Source: Clostridium_AT stratigraminis | GTDB taxonomy: Bacteria; Bacillota; Clostridia; Clostridiales; Clostridiaceae | Assembly (NCBI RefSeq): GCF_045310675.1 | Contig: NZ_JBJHZZ010000012.1 | Location: 21,869-85,868 of the forward strand | Length of the DNA: 64,000 nt | Direction of reading: 5' to 3' | Notes under the pieces: generated by a model | Seen by the model: only the letters and a program-made list of their open reading frames with translations | Database searches by the model: none | What the model was told of the DNA's origin: nothing | Part shown: piece by piece, positions 8,229 through 16,940 of the stretch | Position numbering within the stretch: the first letter of the stretch is position 1 | How the letters are laid out: each line of letters begins with the position of its first letter | Made by a program: the position numbers and the translations under genes

Positions 8229-10355
8229 TTAATTATTCATTAATACTGCTGTATCTAATATTAGACTAATGCTGCCATCTCCTAGCAAAGTACAACCTGC
8301 CACCCCCTTAACTTTCTTTATATATTTTGGTAGTGGCTTTACTACCACTTCTTGTTCTCCAAGAAGAAAGTCACAGAATAGACATAATAGCCTTGATTCA
8401 GATTCAACCATCACTATAATCCCATCCTGTAATTTCTTAATCTGAGTATTAACACCAAAATGACTATGCAGCCTTAGAATTGGATAACATTCTCCTCTAA
8501 CCATAATCATTTCATTGCCATCAGGATCAGTTATTATATCTTTTTCCTTTACTCTAAAAAATTCCTTTATAGTTGGCGTAGGTACAGTATATCTGGCTTT
8601 ACCAACAGATATGTTAATTCCATCTATAATAGCCATAGTAAGCGGTATTTTTAATGTTATTGTTGTTCCATATCCCTGTAGGCTTTCAATAAGTATGCTG
8701 CCACCTATACTATCAATGTTCTTGGATACAACATCCATACCTACACCTCGGCCTGAATATTCAGTTACTTGTTCATTTGTCGAAAAACCTGGAAGTAAAA
8801 TAAGAGAGTAAATTTCCTTATCACTCATTTCATCAATGGATTTATTTATAATCCCATGTTCTTTTGCCTTATCGTATATCTTTGTCTTATCAAGTCCATT
8901 GCCATCATCCTTGACACTTATGAGTACATCTCCACCTGCATTTTTTGCTTCTAATGTTAACTTTGCTTTTTCATTCTTATTTAATAAAATTCGCTCTGCT
9001 TTTGACTCTATTCCATGGTCAATAGCATTTCGAACAAGGTGCATTAAGGGATCGGATATTTGTTCAATAATATTTTTATCAACTTCAGTTTCTTCTCCAA
9101 TCAATTGTAGTTCAACTTCTTTTTCAAGTTTTTTACTCATATCCCTTACAATCCTGTTCATCTTTTGAAAAGTATTTGTTAATGGTATCATCCTTATTGC
9201 CATAACAATGTCCTGAAGTTCACTAGTAATTTTATTTAGCTGTCTTGCAGCCTTGTAAAAATTATCTAACTCAAGATTTTTAAGCTCAGGATTTTGAGTT
9301 ACCATTGCTTCAGAAATTACTAATTCTCCTACGAGATCCATAAGCTTGTCTAGTTTATCAACGCTAACATTAATCATACTTTGAGATGCATGTCCGTATA
9401 ATTCTTGTTTATCTATCCCAGGCTTGTTTGTTCCGCTTGATTCATTATTATTACTATTAGAACTTTCTTTATTTGGGCCCTCATTAATATTACTTAATTC
9501 CGTATTAAGACTACCTTTAGATGCTTTAGCCCTTAATCTATTTTGCACCTCATGGATTTCAATATTATTATCAAAATGCTCTAACTTCAATTCCTTAAGA
9601 AAAATTGTTTTCGCAAAGAAGTCTTCCAATTCCTTAATGTTCTTATCTGATTCAAATATAATATTAAAGCCTTCCTCACGGATTATCTTATCAGTATCAT
9701 CATTTTCAACAATATCCTCTGGGTAATATTCTATATTTCTTGCTATCTGCTTTAGGTTATGTATAATTGTAAAAGCCCTTATATTTTCCATAGCACAGTC
9801 ATCTACAAAATATACCAATGCATGATAATTGCAATTATTTTTATTTTTTGTCTGAACTTTATCCTTAGCTATATAATACCTTTGCTGTTCCTTTTCCTCT
9901 ACTTTCTCACTAATAGATGAATTTGCGTTGTCATTTATGTTTTCTAAACCTTTTATTCCGTATAAATAGTTCTTTATTTCAGCAGTTAGATCAGATGAAT
10001 TTCCATCCGCATCCTGACCATTATCAAGTTTTCCTACTTCATATCTGATGAAATCTACAAACTTTAATACTATATCAGCTAGCCTAGAGTAATCTACACA
10101 TATTTCTTTAGTTTCTCTGATATAAAAAAATAAGTCCTCGATAGAATGTGCTAGGCCTGAAATATCATTTAAAAGCATCATTGCTGAAGAACCTTTAATA
10201 GTGTGCATTATCCTAAAGATTTCATTTACGGTTTCCTCGGAAAACTTTTGAGCTTTCTCACTGTTTAATATTGCTAACTCAAGCTGCTCTATTAATTGAA
10301 AGGTTTCAAATATGAACATATCAAGCATTGGTTCCCTGCCCTCATTGCTGCTCAA
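8229..10355 (-). CDS. cheA: Chemotaxis histidine kinase CheA
   Basis: CheA autophosphorylates in response to receptor state and passes phosphate to CheY and CheB. The 708-residue protein shows P1 with IFRIMHTIKGSSAMM (phospho-His near residue 51), a P2-like region near 180-270, and a low-complexity Asn/Ser linker near 300-320. P3 contains VDKLDKLMDLVGELVI. The P4 ATPase has LVRNAIDHGIE, DDGNGLD and GRGVGMDVV, and P5, the CheW-like domain, ends the protein. All catalytic parts are present. The gene follows cheY by 29 bases. Confidence 0.96.
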   Translation of the reverse strand: MSSNEGREPMLDMFIFETFQLIEQLELAILNSEKAQKFSEETVNEIFRIMHTIKGSSAMMLLNDISGLAHSIEDLFFYIRETKEICVDYSRLADIVLKFVDFIRYEVGKLDNGQDADGNSSDLTAEIKNYLYGIKGLENINDNANSSISEKVEEKEQQRYYIAKDKVQTKNKNNCNYHALVYFVDDCAMENIRAFTIIHNLKQIARNIEYYPEDIVENDDTDKIIREEGFNIIFESDKNIKELEDFFAKTIFLKELKLEHFDNNIEIHEVQNRLRAKASKGSLNTELSNINEGPNKESSNSNNNESSGTNKPGIDKQELYGHASQSMINVSVDKLDKLMDLVGELVISEAMVTQNPELKNLELDNFYKAARQLNKITSELQDIVMAIRMIPLTNTFQKMNRIVRDMSKKLEKEVELQLIGEETEVDKNIIEQISDPLMHLVRNAIDHGIESKAERILLNKNEKAKLTLEAKNAGGDVLISVKDDGNGLDKTKIYDKAKEHGIINKSIDEMSDKEIYSLILLPGFSTNEQVTEYSGRGVGMDVVSKNIDSIGGSILIESLQGYGTTITLKIPLTMAIIDGINISVGKARYTVPTPTIKEFFRVKEKDIITDPDGNEMIMVRGECYPILRLHSHFGVNTQIKKLQDGIIVMVESESRLLCLFCDFLLGEQEVVVKPLPKYIKKVKGVAGCTLLGDGSISLILDTAVLMNN

Positions 10356-10384
10356 TTAAATCACTCCTCCGTATTTACCATTAC

Positions 10385-10744
10385 CTAAACTTGACTTAAT
10401 ACCTTAACTAAATGTTCCTCCTTATATGGCTTGACCACAAAGCTCTTAGCCCCATTAAGTATTGCGGTTTTAACTTTGCTTTCTTGGCCTAATGCAGATA
10501 ACATAACTACTTTAGCATTAGGATCAAATTGCAAAATTAATGCAAGTGCATCTAAGCCTTCCATTTCAGGCATTGTTATATCCATAGTAACTATATCTGG
10601 ATGAAGCTCCTTATACTTATTTACTGCCTCTAATCCATTTACAGCTTCACCAACCACCTCAAATTCGTTTTTCTCCAGTGACATTTTTATAGATAACCTC
10701 ATAAAAGATGAGTCATCAACTACCAATACTTTTTTCATATTCAT
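10385..10744 (-). CDS. cheY: Chemotaxis response regulator CheY
   Basis: Single receiver domain of 119 residues. It has the acidic pair VVDDSSFMR, the phospho-acceptor in DIVTMDITMPEMEG, the switch region VMLSALGQ and the Lys in FVVKPYKEEHL. CheY-P normally binds the flagellar switch, and in other CheA systems it may bind other outputs. It is the first gene of the operon and has a GGGGG ribosome binding site just before ATG. No flagellar genes are in the window, so the output of this set is open. Confidence 0.95.
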   Translation of the reverse strand: MNMKKVLVVDDSSFMRLSIKMSLEKNEFEVVGEAVNGLEAVNKYKELHPDIVTMDITMPEMEGLDALALILQFDPNAKVVMLSALGQESKVKTAILNGAKSFVVKPYKEEHLVKVLSQV

Positions 10745-10794
10745 CCCCCTAATATTAGTAATTTAATAGCCTTATTTTATATAAACATTAGTAA

Positions 10795-10843
10795 GTTATC
10801 GTTCGCTAACTAAATAATAAGCTAAAAGTTAACAACTTGTCAA
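10795..10843 (-). promoter_or_regulatory. Sigma-A type promoter of the chemotaxis operon with a dyad at the start site
   Basis: On the minus strand TTGACA (10843-10838) and TTATTA (10820-10815) are spaced by exactly 17 bases, about 95 bases before cheY. Just downstream, at 10810-10795, lies the imperfect dyad GTTAGCGAACGATAAC, placed where transcription should begin. The -35 is perfect and the -10 weaker. The dyad could be an operator, but no regulator is known. Confidence 0.65.
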
Positions 10844-10963
10844 TATTTGTATTGGTTTTTTGTAAAATTATTAGCATATTTGTAAACCCATGTTAAATTC
10901 TGTAATAATAATTTACATATTTATCGAATTATGTAAATCATAATTAACTTTAAAATATAAAAA

Positions 10964-10994
10964 GCATATAGAATTTAAAATAAATTCTATATGC
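10964..10994 (-). terminator. Terminator after the tetR-type gene
   Basis: Inverted repeat with arms GCATATAGAATTTA and TAAATTCTATATGC around a short AT loop. On the minus strand it is followed by CTTTTTATATTTT. It lies 30 bases after the stop of the TetR gene and upstream of the che promoter, so it separates the two units. Confidence 0.75.
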
Positions 10995-11023
10995 CTCAAT
11001 GTAAGCCAAAATTGTTATATATA

Positions 11024-11617
11024 TTATAAATTATTTAAGACCATTTCCATAGATTCAATAATCTTTTCTTTAAGAGGAAAGCTGCAACCATTAATTCTCC
11101 AATTTAAAGTGATATCGTTAAATGTGCCTTGTAATATATGACAAAGAATATCAACAGTAATTTTCTTATTAATTGAATTCTCTATTTGTCCGCTTGATAT
11201 TAATTTTTGTAAAAACTTTGATCTCGTATCTAAAATGTGATTAAATTTATTAGATAGCAATTTATCATAAAGAAAGACACTGTGGGATAACCCAACTGCA
11301 ATTATTGCAGGATAATTTTCATAATACTCTGCATAGGATTTAAAAAATTGAATAATCTTCTCTTTAAATGGTGTATTTTTCTGCTCTATTGTATTGATTA
11401 TAAATGTATCATAATTTGAATAATAATCTAGTACTTCTAAAAGAATATCCTGTTTACTATTAAAGTGTCTATACAATGATGCATCAGATACACCCTGTCT
11501 TCTAGCTATTTCTCTTGTTGATAGTTCGTGTATTCCTAATTCATCTATAATCTCTATTGCAGTTATAACAATACTTTCTTTTCTTGGTATATAAGACTTA
11601 TTCATTAAGTTACCCAC
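11024..11617 (-). CDS. TetR/AcrR family transcriptional regulator
   Basis: Dimeric repressor-type protein of 197 residues. The N-terminal helix-turn-helix is clear: IVITAIEIIDELGIHELSTR, then EIARRQGVSDASLYRHFNSKQDILL (recognition helix VSDASLYRHF). The C-terminal ligand-binding half is unspecific and contains an FFKSYAEYYENYPAI stretch. The gene stands alone between a terminator and a repeat-bearing spacer, and no obvious target gene is divergent from it. The ligand cannot be predicted. Confidence 0.9.
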   Translation of the reverse strand: MGNLMNKSYIPRKESIVITAIEIIDELGIHELSTREIARRQGVSDASLYRHFNSKQDILLEVLDYYSNYDTFIINTIEQKNTPFKEKIIQFFKSYAEYYENYPAIIAVGLSHSVFLYDKLLSNKFNHILDTRSKFLQKLISSGQIENSINKKITVDILCHILQGTFNDITLNWRINGCSFPLKEKIIESMEMVLNNL

Positions 11618-11677
11618 CTATCCCAATCTTAATAATCATTATATATTATAATAGAATACTTAGAATATCTTAGTAAA

Positions 11678-11704
11678 CCAAAAGGGATTGTCCCTAGTGA
11701 TTCA
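11678..11704. repeat. Short dispersed repeat, copy 1
   Basis: Carries GGGATTGTCCCTAGTGATTC, closely matching copies near 13521-13547 and 45311-45345 (GGAACCGTCCCTACTGATC and GGAACCTTCCCTAGTGATTC). It lies in the spacer upstream of the TetR gene and downstream of the small gene at 11817. Confidence 0.6.
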
Positions 11705-11816
11705 TATATTCTCCTTGCATAGTGTATCCTCATACGAACATATAAATTTTATTATTTATATATAATAATTATAAGCTTTTATAAGAAATATCACTACCAT
11801 TATAAATAAAAGTTCC

Positions 11817-11918
11817 TTACCCTCTTTTACTAATTTCATCTTCAATAAGGGATTTAGCAATGGTAGACGATACAACTTGTAATGCATCTGAAAATTCATC
11901 TCCTGAATATTTTTCCAT
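11817..11918 (-). CDS. Small protein of 33 residues, unrecognised
   Basis: ATG at 11918 follows a strong GGAGGT site by 8 bases. The frame reads MEKYSGDEFSDALQVVSSTI and ends ...EISKRG. Most third codon positions are A or T, as in the neighbouring genes. A longer overlapping frame (11756-11944) uses many G/C third positions and starts upstream of the Shine-Dalgarno, so I prefer this shorter one. The product looks like an acidic, amphipathic helix. Function unknown. It could be a truncated member of a larger family. Confidence 0.45.
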   Translation of the reverse strand: MEKYSGDEFSDALQVVSSTIAKSLIEDEISKRG

Positions 11919-11970
11919 ACCATTTCACCTCCTCTCTGTCTCATTTGCAGACTTTCAATTCAATTATCAG

Positions 11971-12005
11971 TGAAGTCATTTTGCTTTTTACTCAAGCTGA
12001 CTTCA
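11971..12005 (-). terminator. Hairpin after the RCC1-repeat gene
   Basis: Arms TGAAGTCA (11971-11978) and TGACTTCA (11998-12005) lie 27 bases downstream of the RCC1-repeat gene stop. The T-run on the minus strand is poor, so this is a likely but not certain terminator. Confidence 0.45.
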
Positions 12006-12031
12006 GGTTTCTTTAACTAAATTAAGTATGT

Positions 12032-12916
12032 TTATTTGCTGGGCAGCTTAATGCCATGCCAGCCACTTACATCGCATTGACCATATTCATTGTCACCTAC
12101 AGCAACCACCCTGCCGTCAGATTTAAGGCCGATGGTATGAGCGCAGCCTGCCGCAACTGCAACAATATCGCACCAGTCACTTACATTGCATTGCCCGTAG
12201 TCATTTAAGCCCACAGCTGTCACCGTACCGTCAGACTTAAGGCCGATGGTATGATAACTACCTACCGCTATGGCCACAATGCCGCACCAGCCACTGACAT
12301 CACATTGTCCTTCTCTGTTAAAGCCTACAGCCATCACAGAACCATCCGATTTAAGCCCAACGGTATGAAGGTAACCAGCAGCTACCGCCGCAATTTCCTG
12401 CCAGCTGCTTACATTGCACTGGCCGTAACGGTTGATACCCACACTCGTCACCCTGCCGTCCACTTTAAGTCCGACGGTATGCCAATCACCCGACGCAACA
12501 GCCATTATTTCACACCAGCCATCTACATTGCATTCGCCGTAAGTGCTGCGTCCCACAGCAATCACCCTGCCGTCCGATTTAACTCCCAGGGTACGACGCC
12601 AACCCGCCGCAACTGCTACTATACCGCGCCAGTCCTTTACATCACACTGTCCATGCTTATTCCACCCCACAGCCACCACAGTACCGTCAGATTTAAGACC
12701 GATTGTATGAGCATTACCCGTGTTGTTCGCCATATGAACATTTCCAGCTGCTACCGCCATAATATCACGCCAGATAGTTACATCACATTGGCCATATTTA
12801 TTATCACCTACAGCCGTAACTGTTCCATCGGAATTAAGACCAACGGTATGACGACGTCCCGCCGCTATTGTATTTTCAGGAATAGCTATTCGCAGGCTGT
12901 CATTATTATTCTTCAT
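12032..12916 (-). CDS. RCC1-repeat (beta-propeller) protein
   Basis: A 294-residue protein made almost wholly of seven to eight RCC1/BNR-type units of about 35 residues, each with HTxGLKSDGxVxAVG, then GQCDVxxW and IVAVAAG. Such units form a propeller that binds proteins or chromatin in eukaryotes; in bacteria the role is mostly unknown. No signal peptide is seen, so it is probably cytoplasmic. Its ATG overlaps the MerR stop by four bases (ATGA), so the two are translationally coupled. The gene is clearly more GC-rich than its neighbours and repetitive at the DNA level, which fits recent transfer or internal duplication. Bacterial MerR-RCC1 fusions may exist, in which case this is a split form; that is recollection, not tested. 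Confidence 0.85.
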   Translation of the reverse strand: MKNNNDSLRIAIPENTIAAGRRHTVGLNSDGTVTAVGDNKYGQCDVTIWRDIMAVAAGNVHMANNTGNAHTIGLKSDGTVVAVGWNKHGQCDVKDWRGIVAVAAGWRRTLGVKSDGRVIAVGRSTYGECNVDGWCEIMAVASGDWHTVGLKVDGRVTSVGINRYGQCNVSSWQEIAAVAAGYLHTVGLKSDGSVMAVGFNREGQCDVSGWCGIVAIAVGSYHTIGLKSDGTVTAVGLNDYGQCNVSDWCDIVAVAAGCAHTIGLKSDGRVVAVGDNEYGQCDVSGWHGIKLPSK

Positions 12917-13299
12917 AATTGCACCGCCTTGAAATTCTGTTTTTTATTTATTAACTCACCTATATAATCAATCAATTCCTTTACTTCAGACTCCACCTCA
13001 GACAGAGGAGATAACAGCCCGTCATTCGATTCCTCTGCTTCTTTGGATAAAAACATTTTATTCTCCTTACTTATAGTTTTCAGCTTTTTAAGCATCCTGA
13101 CTATGCACTGTGTACTGTAGTTTTCCTGCCTTAAAGCTTTAATGACTTTAAGCAGCTTTATTTCATCTTCTCCATAGACGCGATAGCCATTTTTGCTTCT
13201 TGGAACGTGAACTATACAGCCCCATTTTTCATATAACATAACCGTGTTGGGATGAATCCATATTATTCTAGCAATTTCAGAAGTACTATAGGTTCTCAT
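12913..13299 (-). CDS. MerR family transcriptional regulator
   Basis: DNA-binding regulator of 128 residues. The winged helix reads YSTSEIARIIWIHPNTVMLYEKWG, then VPRSKNGYRVYGEDEIKLLKVIKALR. The rest is a short helical stretch ending in ELIDYIGELINKK. There is no cysteine metal site of the MerR/CueR kind. The stop overlaps the start of the RCC1-repeat gene, so that protein may serve as its effector-sensing or partner subunit (inference). Confidence 0.9.
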   Translation of the reverse strand: MRTYSTSEIARIIWIHPNTVMLYEKWGCIVHVPRSKNGYRVYGEDEIKLLKVIKALRQENYSTQCIVRMLKKLKTISKENKMFLSKEAEESNDGLLSPLSEVESEVKELIDYIGELINKKQNFKAVQL

Positions 13300-13452
13300 T
13301 GAACACCTCCCATTTGGTTACCAAATTGCATCTTTATAATAACATACAACTTAAACCCTGATAGGACAGTGGAGGGTTTATATATTATTTGCTAAGAAAA
13401 ACTCTTATATCATCGATAGAACGCCACAAAAATTCCGATTTATCGCACAAAA

Positions 13453-13494
13453 CAGTTCAATTATACCGATATCCATGTTGGTGTAATTGAACTG
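13453..13494. repeat. Long inverted repeat downstream of the 519-residue gene
   Basis: Two 15-base arms, CAGTTCAATTATACC and GGTGTAATTGAACTG, with a 12-base loop. The single non-Watson-Crick pair is U-G in a plus-strand RNA. On the minus strand it is followed by TTTTG, so it may terminate the operon ending at 13557. Confidence 0.5.
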
Positions 13495-13520
13495 CTCATA
13501 TTTCTCTGTAATCATTTTTG

Positions 13521-13547
13521 GAATCAGAAGGAACCGTCCCTACTGAT
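13521..13547. repeat. Short dispersed repeat, copy 2
   Basis: Reads GAATCAGAAG then GGAACCGTCCCTACTGATC, matching the copies near 11690 and 45322. It ends only 10 bases before the stop of the 519-residue gene. Confidence 0.6.
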
Positions 13548-13556
13548 CTATCCAGT

Positions 13557-15116
13557 TTATTTCATATGACTATATAGAAGCTTCCATTCTAATTCTAAGT
13601 CTTCATCAATAGCTGAAATGTCTAAAGCATTTTGATTGTAAATAATACGTATTTCTTGTAATCCTGCAAATGAAAATCTTGACCATGCTACTATATTTAA
13701 ATGAAGTGCAAAATTTAATATATTCCCCCGGGAACGCAAGCCCGCATCAATTCCATCAGCTAGACATAAAGACCCATGGCCTATTAATAACATACGTCTA
13801 AGTTCAGGTTTACTACCAAATGGCATAGATTCAAGCCAACTTCTCTTATGGTAAAATCTACTCTTAATTGCCCATAGAAATCTAATCATAATCTCATTAA
13901 TTGCAACCGGGATCGCCATGGCTACTCCATGTCTTGCATCATAACCAGATTCAAATACTTTAACAGATAATTCAGCTAAACTCTTCTTTTCTCCATTTAC
14001 ATTAAAAGAACCAAAATTACAGAATTGAAACATTTCAAAGAAAGGAATAGGTACACCTGCTCCCTTTCCATTTTCACTATGTCCTCTAGTGCCACTGGAA
14101 CCGGCAATATCTGACATAATATGCCCTATCCAATTGCAGAACCCAGAGAAAAGTTTGGCAAAGAAACTTTTTCCTTTTAATTCAAAACCATTTTTTACTG
14201 ATTCTACTCTAATAATTTTACCATCTGAAACAAAACTATTTTCCCCGGTAAACTGATCTAAAATTGAAAAAAACAATCCAATTAAGTCCGGTGAATGTGC
14301 TAAAGATTTTATATGATGATTTGAGGGACTCATTTTAAATTCAATATCACCTAATTTTAAATCCGATGCATATCTAGCATCATAGTTAACTTTAAACCTA
14401 CGTTCAAGATATCCAATCGCACTTGCAATACCCTCTGGTGCTGATTTTGAATTATTTATTCCTTTATTTTTATCAGATTTCCATACCCCTTGTGCAAATT
14501 TCTCAACTATATTGTCAACTTTATCATCCGTCCATTTTCCTAGTTTACCTTCATGTGGTATACCAACAAAGAATGCATCAATTAGACCAGTTGCAACACC
14601 ACAAAATCCTGCAATAAGATAATCATACTTATCACAATTTGCTTTCTTCATTGTGTAATCTTCTCTTATTCTCTGGCCTAACTCCAGTCTTTCTGATTCA
14701 GTCATTAAGTCATCAAACGGATCTTTTGAAAAATCAATTTTATTTGCCTCTGCATATTTTTCAATTCTTGTCATATAATCTTGCCAACTAATATTATCGC
14801 TATTTCCAACAATACTAAGCATCTCAAGATTTTCAACTTGAATCTGTGATTTTTCTTCTTCCGATAATGTTACAATTTCCTCAATATAGCTCTCATAGTT
14901 ATTTGTATCTATACCATTTTGCTCACATAAGAATTCAGCCTGCTGAATCAATAAATCAAGATTATCTAAATTGTCCATGTTAATTTCTGATAAACTATTA
15001 ATTGCTGATTGAATTTTAGATACTTGATTTCCTATTGCTTGTCCTTGATGCTTTTGTACTAGCATTGCTTTTCCTGATTGTTCTATTAATTCCTCACTAA
15101 TATCTTTCTTTGGCAT
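13557..15116 (-). CDS. Unrecognised 519-residue protein with His/Asp clusters
   Basis: I do not recognise the family. Residues 1-130 are acidic and helical. Hydrophobic patches occur near 175-190 (DYLIAGFCGVATGLIDAFFVGI) and 400-420. Clusters that could bind a metal stand out: NHHIKSLAHSPDLIG near 265-275, WIGHIMSDIAGSSG near 330-342, YDARHGVAMA near 395 and IGHGSLCLADGIDAG near 450. These repeat a Gly-His ... Asp theme seen in membrane-associated hydrolases, but that link is only suggestive. The gene starts 25 bases after the upstream gene, so the two form an operon. Confidence 0.75.
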   Translation of the reverse strand: MPKKDISEELIEQSGKAMLVQKHQGQAIGNQVSKIQSAINSLSEINMDNLDNLDLLIQQAEFLCEQNGIDTNNYESYIEEIVTLSEEEKSQIQVENLEMLSIVGNSDNISWQDYMTRIEKYAEANKIDFSKDPFDDLMTESERLELGQRIREDYTMKKANCDKYDYLIAGFCGVATGLIDAFFVGIPHEGKLGKWTDDKVDNIVEKFAQGVWKSDKNKGINNSKSAPEGIASAIGYLERRFKVNYDARYASDLKLGDIEFKMSPSNHHIKSLAHSPDLIGLFFSILDQFTGENSFVSDGKIIRVESVKNGFELKGKSFFAKLFSGFCNWIGHIMSDIAGSSGTRGHSENGKGAGVPIPFFEMFQFCNFGSFNVNGEKKSLAELSVKVFESGYDARHGVAMAIPVAINEIMIRFLWAIKSRFYHKRSWLESMPFGSKPELRRMLLIGHGSLCLADGIDAGLRSRGNILNFALHLNIVAWSRFSFAGLQEIRIIYNQNALDISAIDEDLELEWKLLYSHMK

Positions 15117-15141
15117 AATACATCACCTAATAATTTATCCT

Positions 15142-16650
15142 TTAATTTTCTTTTTCAAAAACACTTTTAGCTAAACTTTTTGCCATTCCTTTTGCCGACG
15201 CTAATGCTGCATCTTTTAAATTTGTATACCCTATAGCTTCAAAAACTGAATATAATTGTTCGAGTTGATTTAATGAAAGCTTATCATTTAATATAAATTC
15301 AGTCTTAGTAATTTTTTCATCTTCATCATTAACTTCTTGCTTAATATAACAAGATAATATATAGCCTTGTAGTTTCTCCTTAGTTTTTTCATTCGTTAAC
15401 TCATTAAGTCTATTTATATCTAATGTCTTTGGCAAATGGGAAATTACAGTCTCACTTTCTGCATAATTTATTTTTCTTGTTGCTTCCTTAGCACCTTTAC
15501 TCATCATTGATAATAAGGCTGATAATTTTTCGATTTTCTTAGTAGTCACTATACCATTTTTTATTTCTTCCATAAGAATTCTTGAAATTTCATTAACATC
15601 TTCAATCAAATAATCAAGTGATTTTTGTGAATTTTTAATTATAGCTTGTAACATCATTTCTCTTTGCTTATTGTTTTCTAGCTCTTCGATACCTGTAAGT
15701 TTTTTAACCCCCTTATATGTTCCTACCCCAAGTAAGACTACTACTCCAATACCAGTTGCCATTCCTGAAAGTCCTAAAATTCCACCCATTCCAAGAGTAG
15801 CTAATCCTGACGTAATACCAGTAGCACCTATACCTAATACAGAACCTGAGAAATATATAGCTGCTAATGGAACGCCAACTGCTCCTGCTTTTGCTGCTAA
15901 ATCTTTCATAGATTTTGTTATTTCCGTATCATTTTTTCTTAAAAATAAAATTTCTTCATCATTGTTAATAGCAGCAACTATTAAATCAATCTGATTGTCA
16001 TTAATATCGAATTTATTTTGCAATGAAACAATAAATTTATTTTCATTCCAATTATTTATGTCATTTTTAATTTTATATATATATATAATATCTTTTAAAA
16101 GTGATTTCTTTATAACACCTAAACTTCCTTCTGGAACATTATCACTAATACATTGAATCAAGTCATTTGTTTCTTCAATTTCTGAATTAGAACACATATA
16201 GTTTCTAATTTCTAAGCGATTTTCACTATTATAGTCAGTTCTAACTATTAACGATATTATTTCAGCATATTCTTTAGAATCAATCACTCCATAATTTGAA
16301 TATGCAAAATTACATATTATTTTTATGTATGCCTTCTTTATTTCATCATTCATTGATGTTAGTGGTAATGTTTCTTCTATAGCTGTATATGCCCCTTCGT
16401 TACTTTTACCATTAGCTTGTGTTATTTTATCTTTTATTTCTGATATTTTGTCGTCGATTCCTAACTCTGACATTTTAATCTCAGCTTCATATTTCAAATC
16501 AGAGATTTTATCAACTACATTATCTTTTAACTCTGATATTTTATCATCTATTCCTAGTTCAGACATTTTTATTTCAGTTTCATATTTTAAATCTTCAAGT
16601 TTATCTTTTGCAGCAGATCCTAATGACCTAATTCCATCTATTATTCCCAT
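15142..16650 (-). CDS. Glycine-zipper protein with TerB-like helical region, unrecognised
   Basis: The start is the ATG at 16650, preceded by GGAGGAG at good spacing; an upstream in-frame start lacks a site. Residues 15-80 hold two copies of a helical repeat of about 34 residues (KMSELGIDDKISELK and KMSELGIDDKISEIK). Residues about 90-240 resemble TerB-like helical domains (KAYIKIICNFAYSNYGVIDS, then KEYAEIISLIVR). A glycine-rich hydrophobic segment near 260-315 (GIGATGITSGLATLGMGGIL, then GVVVLLGVGTY) could insert in a membrane as a glycine zipper. The C-terminus again contains a hydrophobic helix. It forms an operon with the 519-residue gene. A membrane-acting stress or defence role is possible, but this is inference. 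Confidence 0.75.
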   Translation of the reverse strand: MGIIDGIRSLGSAAKDKLEDLKYETEIKMSELGIDDKISELKDNVVDKISDLKYEAEIKMSELGIDDKISEIKDKITQANGKSNEGAYTAIEETLPLTSMNDEIKKAYIKIICNFAYSNYGVIDSKEYAEIISLIVRTDYNSENRLEIRNYMCSNSEIEETNDLIQCISDNVPEGSLGVIKKSLLKDIIYIYKIKNDINNWNENKFIVSLQNKFDINDNQIDLIVAAINNDEEILFLRKNDTEITKSMKDLAAKAGAVGVPLAAIYFSGSVLGIGATGITSGLATLGMGGILGLSGMATGIGVVVLLGVGTYKGVKKLTGIEELENNKQREMMLQAIIKNSQKSLDYLIEDVNEISRILMEEIKNGIVTTKKIEKLSALLSMMSKGAKEATRKINYAESETVISHLPKTLDINRLNELTNEKTKEKLQGYILSCYIKQEVNDEDEKITKTEFILNDKLSLNQLEQLYSVFEAIGYTNLKDAALASAKGMAKSLAKSVFEKEN

Positions 16651-16780
16651 ATTATACTCCTCCATATATAACCAATAACTACTTAATTCTTCAAATATAT
16701 ACAATTTTCCTTCTTTTCTCTAAATGATATACTTTAATCCTTATTTTATCACATTTATACAACTTGAAAAACCCCGACAG

Positions 16781-16920
16781 AATCTAATATCATCTGTGGA
16801 TGGGTTCACAATGAAACATTTCTGAAATATGCATTAATAAATGATCGTCTTCTTCATACATGGCGCAGATGGGAATTAGGTTATAAACCTAACAGAAAGA
16901 ATAATGAAATACTTAAAAAG
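16781..16920 (+). pseudogene. Possible coding remnant, plus strand
   Basis: An open stretch without a start codon reads ESNIICGWVHNETFLKYALI followed by NDRLLHTWRRWELGYKPNRK. It has protein-like composition on a strand otherwise empty here. It runs into the hairpin at 16918 and the opposing DUF3006 gene. I do not recognise the family. It could be chance. Confidence 0.25.
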
Positions 16921-16938
16921 GAGCTTTTAAAGCTCCTT
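16918..16938 (-). terminator. Terminator after the DUF3006 gene
   Basis: Perfect palindrome with arms AAGGAGCTTT and AAAGCTCCTT starting two bases after the DUF3006 stop. On the minus strand the T-rich tail is short (TTTTTAAG), so it is a moderate terminator. Confidence 0.6.
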
Positions 16939-16940
16939 AA

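Noticed and set aside
11756..11944. 62-codon frame
   Set aside because: It begins before the Shine-Dalgarno, has many G/C third positions, and the 33-codon frame fits better.
12251..12967. 238-codon plus-strand frame
   Set aside because: It is the reverse complement of the RCC1 repeats, has no ribosome site, and its product is low-complexity; the minus-strand protein is clear.
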